Shown here one piece after another: positions 4,902 to 8,301 of a stretch of DNA of 8,301 nucleotides. How positions within the stretch are numbered: the first letter of the stretch is position 1; the number at the start of each line of letters is the position of its first letter. A program made the translations under genes and the position numbers. Source of the stretch: Deltaproteobacteria bacterium (GTDB lineage: Bacteria; Desulfobacterota; Binatia; Binatales; Binataceae); contig JAJZAG010000167.1 in assembly GCA_021799555.1 (NCBI GenBank), positions 1 to 8,301 on the forward strand, read 5' to 3'. The notes beneath the pieces are model-generated. The model worked only from the letters and a program-made list of their open reading frames with translations. It made no database searches and was not told where the DNA came from.

Positions 4902-6086
4902 ATGGATTTCAACTATAGCGCCGAGGACGAAGCCTTCCGTCAGGAATTCCGCGCTTGGCTCGAGGCCAACAAACAGTTCGCGCCGCATCGCGCCGAAGTG
5001 CTCGGCGACGAAGGCAGCGGCGGATGGAACGCGCAGGTGCGCTGGGCCAAGAAGCTCAGCGAGGGGCGCTGGCTCGCGGTAAATTGGCCCAAAGAATACG
5101 GCGGACGCAGCCTCAACGTGATGCAGACGATTATCTACAACGAGGAACTTGCGCGGCTTGGGCTGACCCCGCCAATGATCGGGATGGGCATCAGCCTTCT
5201 CGGACCGACGCTGATCCATTGGGGCACCGAGGAACAAAAGCGGCAGCATCTTCCGAAAATCCTCAAGGCCGAAGAAATCTGGTGCCAGGGATATTCCGAA
5301 CCCGGCTCGGGCTCCGACCTCGCTTCGCTTCAGACGCGCGCCATCGAAGACGGCGACAACTATGTCGTCAACGGGCAGAAGGTATGGACTTCGGCGGCGC
5401 ATCACGCGGATTGGATTTTCCTGCTGACGCGGACCGACCCGGCTGCGCCGAAGCACAAGGGCATCAGCTATTTGCTGGTCGATATGAAATCTCCGGGCGT
5501 GACCGTGCGCCCGCTCGTACAGATAACTGGCGGTAAAGGCTTTAACGAGGTTTTCTTCGAGGATGTCCGCGTGCCGAAGAAGAATCTCGTCGGCGAAAAG
5601 AACTCCGGGTGGCAGGTTGCGATCACGACACTGATGTTCGAGCGATCGGGCGGCGGTGGAGATCGCGGCGCGCTGTTTCAAGTGCGCGAACTCGTCAATC
5701 TTGCCAAGAAGCTCCCGCGCGGCGGCAAAACCGCGTGGGACGACGCCGGCGTACGCCAGAAGATTTCGGAGTTCACGTGCGAAGCGTACGCGCTCAAGTA
5801 CACCGGCTATCGGCAACTGACGCGGCGGCTCAAGGGGATGCCGCCCGGGCCGGAAGGGTCGATGATGAAGCTGTGCGGGACCGAGCTTAACCTGCGCATG
5901 CAGCTATTCGCGATGGAGCTGCTCGGACCGTATTCGCAGTTCGAGTATCACGCGCCGATGGCGATCGACCAGGGCAAATGGTCCTTCAGGATGCTGGCGG
6001 CGCGCGGCGGCACAATCGCGGCCGGCACCAATCAGATTCAGCACAACATCATCGGCGAGCGCGTGCTCGGATTACCTAAGGGTTGA
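4902..6086 (+). CDS. Acyl-CoA dehydrogenase, first of a tandem pair (FadE-like)
   Basis: The 394-residue flavoprotein would oxidise an acyl-CoA to the trans-2-enoyl-CoA, with FAD as cofactor and electron-transfer flavoprotein as the usual acceptor. The N-terminal helical domain covers about 1-120. The middle beta domain includes the FAD-contacting block WCQGYSEPGSGSDL (127-140) and WTS (162-164). The C-terminal helical domain ends with GTNQIQHNIIGERVLGLP. The length is standard for the family. The base that medium-chain enzymes carry in their YEGT motif is absent: the matching site is Ala374 (IAAGTNQ). Glu247 in LMFER lies where isovaleryl-type and some mycobacterial FadE enzymes place their base, so it is the likely catalytic residue (inference). 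The start at 4902 is fixed by an excellent Shine-Dalgarno sequence; an in-frame upstream ATG at 4704 is rejected. A close paralog follows after 49 bases. The acyl substrate is unknown. Confidence 0.93.
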   Translation: MDFNYSAEDEAFRQEFRAWLEANKQFAPHRAEVLGDEGSGGWNAQVRWAKKLSEGRWLAVNWPKEYGGRSLNVMQTIIYNEELARLGLTPPMIGMGISLLGPTLIHWGTEEQKRQHLPKILKAEEIWCQGYSEPGSGSDLASLQTRAIEDGDNYVVNGQKVWTSAAHHADWIFLLTRTDPAAPKHKGISYLLVDMKSPGVTVRPLVQITGGKGFNEVFFEDVRVPKKNLVGEKNSGWQVAITTLMFERSGGGGDRGALFQVRELVNLAKKLPRGGKTAWDDAGVRQKISEFTCEAYALKYTGYRQLTRRLKGMPPGPEGSMMKLCGTELNLRMQLFAMELLGPYSQFEYHAPMAIDQGKWSFRMLAARGGTIAAGTNQIQHNIIGERVLGLPKG

Positions 6087-6089
6087 TCG

Positions 6090-6105
6090 CGCAAGCAGAC
6101 TTGCG
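6090..6105 (+). repeat. Intercistronic hairpin between the two acyl-CoA dehydrogenase genes
   Basis: CGCAAG at 6090-6095 pairs perfectly with CTTGCG at 6100-6105 around the tetraloop CAGA. It starts three bases after the first gene's stop. No T-run follows, so read-through into the second gene is expected. It may stabilise or separate the two parts of the message. Confidence 0.4.
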
Positions 6106-6135
6106 GCAAAGCCGGATCAAGAGGAATGATCGCGT

Positions 6136-7320
6136 ATGGATTTCAATTACACGCCTGAAGACGAAGCTTTCCGCGCCGAACTGCGCGCCTGGCTCGAAGC
6201 CAACAAGCACTTCGCTCCGGCACCAAGTAATATCCTCGCCAACGAAGGCGAGGGAGAGTGGGAAGCTCGGGTTCGATGGCACCAGAAACTGAATGAAGGC
6301 GGATGGGTCGCCGTCAACTGGCCCAAGCAGTACGGCGGACGCGGCGCCACCGTGATGCAGCGGCTCATCTACCGCGAGGAACTTTCGCGCCTCGGACTGA
6401 ACGAACCGTTCATCGGCATGGGCATAAGCCTGCTCGGCCCGACCCTGATGCACTGGGGCACCGAGGAGCAGAAGCAGAAGCATCTACCGAAAATACTGAA
6501 GGGCGAAGAAATCTGGTGCCAAGGCTACTCCGAGCCGGGCGCCGGTTCCGATCTGGCCGGATTGCAGACTCGCGCGGTTGAAGACGGCGATGATTTCGTT
6601 GTCAACGGGCAGAAGGTGTGGACCTCGATGGCGCAGCATGCGGACATGATCTTTCTGCTCGTCCGCACCGACCCTTCGGCGCCCAAGCATAAAGGAATCA
6701 GCTACCTGCTGGTCGATATGCACAGTCCCGGCATCACCGTGCGTCCGCTCGTGCAGATCACCGGTGGCAAGGGCTTCAACGAAGTCTTCTTCGAAGATGT
6801 TCGCGTGCCGCGAAAGAATATCGTCGGCGAAAAGAACAACGGATGGCAGGTCGCGATGACCACCCTGATGTTCGAGCGCGGCGGCGGCGGCGGCGAAAAC
6901 GCCCTCGGCGAAGTTCAAGAGCTGGTCGAGCTGGCCAAGCGGCTTCCACGCAACGGCGGCTCGGCGTGGGACGATTCGAGCGTGCGGCAAAAGGCGGCGG
7001 AGTTCGCTGCCGACGCGCTCGCGCTCAAGTACACTGGCTATCGGCAGTTGACTCGGCAGTTAAAGGGGATGCCGCCGGGGCCCGAAGGCTCGATGATGAA
7101 GCTGTGCAGCACTGAACTCGGGCTACGCATCGCGTTGTACGCGATGGAGTTGCTCGGACCTTATAGCCAGCTTGAGTTTGGCGCGCCATTCGCGGTGGAC
7201 AAGGGCAAGTGGTCATTCCGGATGCTCGCGGCGCGCGGCCCAACGATCTATGCGGGAACCAACCAGATTCAACACAACATTATTGGAGAACGCGTCCTCG
7301 GTTTGCCTAAAGGATCATAA
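6136..7320 (+). CDS. Acyl-CoA dehydrogenase, second of a tandem pair (FadE-like)
   Basis: This protein is also 394 residues and is about 78% identical to the preceding dehydrogenase by hand alignment, with one single-residue gap near 253. The FAD-contacting block WCQGYSEPGAGSDL is at 127-140. The YEGT-type glutamate is again missing (Ala373 in IYAGTNQ), while Glu247 in LMFER is kept as the likely base. Differences from the first copy cluster in residues 6-92 and in the last 150, including the loop after Glu247 and the ARGGTIAAG versus ARGPTIYAG segment. The FAD-binding middle is nearly unchanged. This pattern fits a duplication followed by change in acyl specificity, or the two chains of a mixed tetramer; both are inference. 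GAGGA at 6121-6125 lies 10 bases before the ATG, a weaker binding site than that of the first copy. The gene is closed by an intrinsic terminator 33 bases after its stop. Confidence 0.93.
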   Translation: MDFNYTPEDEAFRAELRAWLEANKHFAPAPSNILANEGEGEWEARVRWHQKLNEGGWVAVNWPKQYGGRGATVMQRLIYREELSRLGLNEPFIGMGISLLGPTLMHWGTEEQKQKHLPKILKGEEIWCQGYSEPGAGSDLAGLQTRAVEDGDDFVVNGQKVWTSMAQHADMIFLLVRTDPSAPKHKGISYLLVDMHSPGITVRPLVQITGGKGFNEVFFEDVRVPRKNIVGEKNNGWQVAMTTLMFERGGGGGENALGEVQELVELAKRLPRNGGSAWDDSSVRQKAAEFAADALALKYTGYRQLTRQLKGMPPGPEGSMMKLCSTELGLRIALYAMELLGPYSQLEFGAPFAVDKGKWSFRMLAARGPTIYAGTNQIQHNIIGERVLGLPKGS

Positions 7321-7353
7321 GAGCCACTAACTATAATCTGATACGATGCGGCG

Positions 7354-7386
7354 CGGGGCGATCTTCGGATCGCCCCGTTTCTTTTT
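7354..7386 (+). terminator. Intrinsic terminator of the acyl-CoA dehydrogenase unit
   Basis: A perfect 10-base-pair stem (CGGGGCGATC 7354-7363 with GATCGCCCCG 7368-7377) is capped by the very stable TTCG loop and followed by TTTCTTTTT at 7378-7386. The last T residues overlap the stop codon of the convergent aminotransferase gene (TTA at 7385-7387). In the leftward direction the hairpin is not followed by a T-run, so it is mainly a rightward terminator. Confidence 0.93.
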
Positions 7387-8301
7387 ACACCGCGCTGGTG
7401 TTCGCGCGAGGGGCGATCGCCAGCGCGATATCGCGCGCAAGGCGCGGAGCCTCTTCGGGCGCGAGCGCGGCGACTGTGGCGCGGATTCCAGGCGCAGAGC
7501 GAATTCTGAAGCGCTCACCCGCGCGCAACGCCCATTTCGATTCGAGGAGCATTTGGATCGCGCCCGATTCTTCCTGCACCGGAATCCATACGTTCAGGCC
7601 CGACCTCCCGTAAGCCTTGATACCAACCCTGGCGAGCGCGTCTATGACCGCGCGTCGGCGTTCGCGGTACGTATCAGCGGCGCGGCGGACCAGCTTCGCG
7701 ATCTCGGGGTCGGACCACATCGCGGCCAGCGTCGCCTGCAAAATGTGACTAACCCATCGCGGCCCCAGGCGCTGCATTCCTTCGACCCGCGCGATCGTGA
7801 GCGCGTCTCCAGCCGCGATCGCGATCCGCAAATCTGGCCCGAGCGCCTTCGAGACCGACCGGATCACCGCCCACTTTTCGCGCCGCGGATCGATCGCGGA
7901 AGCCGCCGGCACGCCGGACACCGCGCCCGCGAAATCATCTTCGATCACCAGCATCTCAGGACGCCGCGCAAGAACCTCCGCCAGTTCGCGCGCGCGGCGG
8001 CGGTCGAAGGCCGCTCCGGTCGGATTCTGCGCGCGCGGCGTCAGAACGATCGCGTGCGCGCCGGCGCGCAGCGCACTGGCTATCGAGGCCGGAGTTGCGC
8101 CGAACTCATCCATCGCGATCGGCTCGGCTACGTAGCCCATAGCCGCGATCAGATCCAACGTGCCGCTGTAACTCGGATCTTCGACTCCGACGATATCGCC
8201 GGGGCGCAGGTGCGCCGCCAAGATTCGTTCAAGCGCGTCCATCGCACCGCTCAAGATCGCAATCGACTTGGCGCCGATCCCATCGGCCGCGAATTGCCGC
8301 G
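7385..8301 (-). CDS. PLP-dependent aminotransferase-fold protein, MocR-like (N-terminus beyond window)
   Basis: About 305 C-terminal residues of a fold-type I PLP protein are visible; the frame is still open at the right edge (it reads RQFAADGIGAKS there), so no start lies in the window. Recognisable blocks in order are ILSGAMDALE, GDIVGVEDPSYSG, TPRAQNPTGAAF, VIEDDFAG, and SVSKALGPDLR with the PLP lysine encoded at 7847-7849, ending in a carboxylate-binding-like Arg region (RIRSAPGIRATVAALAPEEA). The VEDPSY, AQNPTG and IEDD forms are common in MocR regulators, which join a GntR winged helix to an aminotransferase domain. The missing 120-150 residues would have room for that winged helix. It could instead be a plain aminotransferase, and only sequence to the right can decide. 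It converges on the dehydrogenase pair and ends inside that unit's terminator T-run. Confidence 0.85.
   Translation of the reverse strand, partial: RQFAADGIGAKSIAILSGAMDALERILAAHLRPGDIVGVEDPSYSGTLDLIAAMGYVAEPIAMDEFGATPASIASALRAGAHAIVLTPRAQNPTGAAFDRRRARELAEVLARRPEMLVIEDDFAGAVSGVPAASAIDPRREKWAVIRSVSKALGPDLRIAIAAGDALTIARVEGMQRLGPRWVSHILQATLAAMWSDPEIAKLVRRAADTYRERRRAVIDALARVGIKAYGRSGLNVWIPVQEESGAIQMLLESKWALRAGERFRIRSAPGIRATVAALAPEEAPRLARDIALAIAPRANTSAV

Noticed and set aside
2798..4918. A 706-codon rightward open frame spanning the whole glyoxalase unit
   Set aside because: It lies entirely antisense to three well-supported genes whose catalytic motifs are intact, has no ribosome binding site, and its translation looks like low-complexity Arg/Asp/Ala-rich shadow sequence typical of GC-rich DNA.
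4827..5816. A 329-codon leftward frame inside the first acyl-CoA dehydrogenase
   Set aside because: It is antisense to a certain gene. It resembles the leftward frames inside the second copy (6076-6483 and 6484-6990), but that likeness simply mirrors the similarity of the two sense genes and is not evidence of coding.
7332..7337. A perfect TATAAT hexamer after the second acyl-CoA dehydrogenase
   Set aside because: No -35 hexamer lies at a fitting distance, and an intrinsic terminator follows within 20 bases, so a functional promoter is unlikely.
8252..8254. TTG codon as the start of the PLP enzyme
   Set aside because: The frame stays open to the window edge with conserved family sequence continuing upstream, so this codon is internal and encodes Leu in ILSGAMDALE.
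1..8301. Mobile elements, CRISPR arrays, tRNA or rRNA genes, riboswitches
   Set aside because: I saw no transposase or integrase frame, regularly spaced repeats, terminal inverted repeats with target duplications, or cloverleaf-like sequence.

Overview
The window is a GC-rich stretch of an ordinary-looking bacterial chromosome. It has dense genes, Shine-Dalgarno starts, and no insertion sequence, CRISPR array, tRNA or rRNA that I can see. The style of the two acyl-CoA dehydrogenases (N-terminus beginning MDFNY, ending ERVLGLPKG) and the gene mix recall soil or marine lineages rich in fatty-acid-oxidation paralogs, such as Binatota, Deltaproteobacteria-like groups or Actinobacteria. The c-type cytochrome with a signal peptide favours a Gram-negative cell. 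This taxonomic reading is an inference and weak.

Layout. Positions 3-257 (+) hold the C-terminal end of an unrecognised protein. Positions 318-2588 (+) hold a likely two-gene unit: a secreted mono-heme c-type cytochrome followed after 30 bases by a clade-3-like heme catalase. Positions 2589-2980 hold no confident gene, but they contain an AT-rich island with two overlapping sigma70-like promoter patterns and a doubtful 92-codon frame. Positions 2981-4714 (-) hold a compact three-gene unit, transcribed right to left: a small UPF0175-like helical protein, glyoxalase I (gloA) and a zinc-dependent medium-chain alcohol dehydrogenase. Positions 4715-4901 are a divergent intergenic region with several inverted repeats and an unusually complete Shine-Dalgarno sequence. 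Positions 4902-7320 (+) hold two tandem acyl-CoA dehydrogenases about 78% identical to each other, closed by a textbook intrinsic terminator at 7354-7386. Positions 7385-8301 (-) hold the C-terminal part of a fold-type I PLP enzyme of the MocR/aminotransferase kind, converging on that terminator and cut by the window edge.

How the genes may work together. Catalase removes hydrogen peroxide. Glyoxalase I removes methylglyoxal as its glutathione hemithioacetal, and the neighbouring zinc dehydrogenase could act on alcohols, diols or related carbonyl compounds. The paired acyl-CoA dehydrogenases begin a beta-oxidation-like step on an unknown acyl-CoA. Together this reads as oxidative and carbonyl stress defence beside acyl-CoA catabolism. 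I found no clear sign of a wholly new system. The points most worth a second look are the duplicated dehydrogenases with a relocated catalytic base, the structured divergent region between 4715 and 4901, the cytochrome-catalase pairing, and the small DNA-binding-like protein heading the glyoxalase unit.
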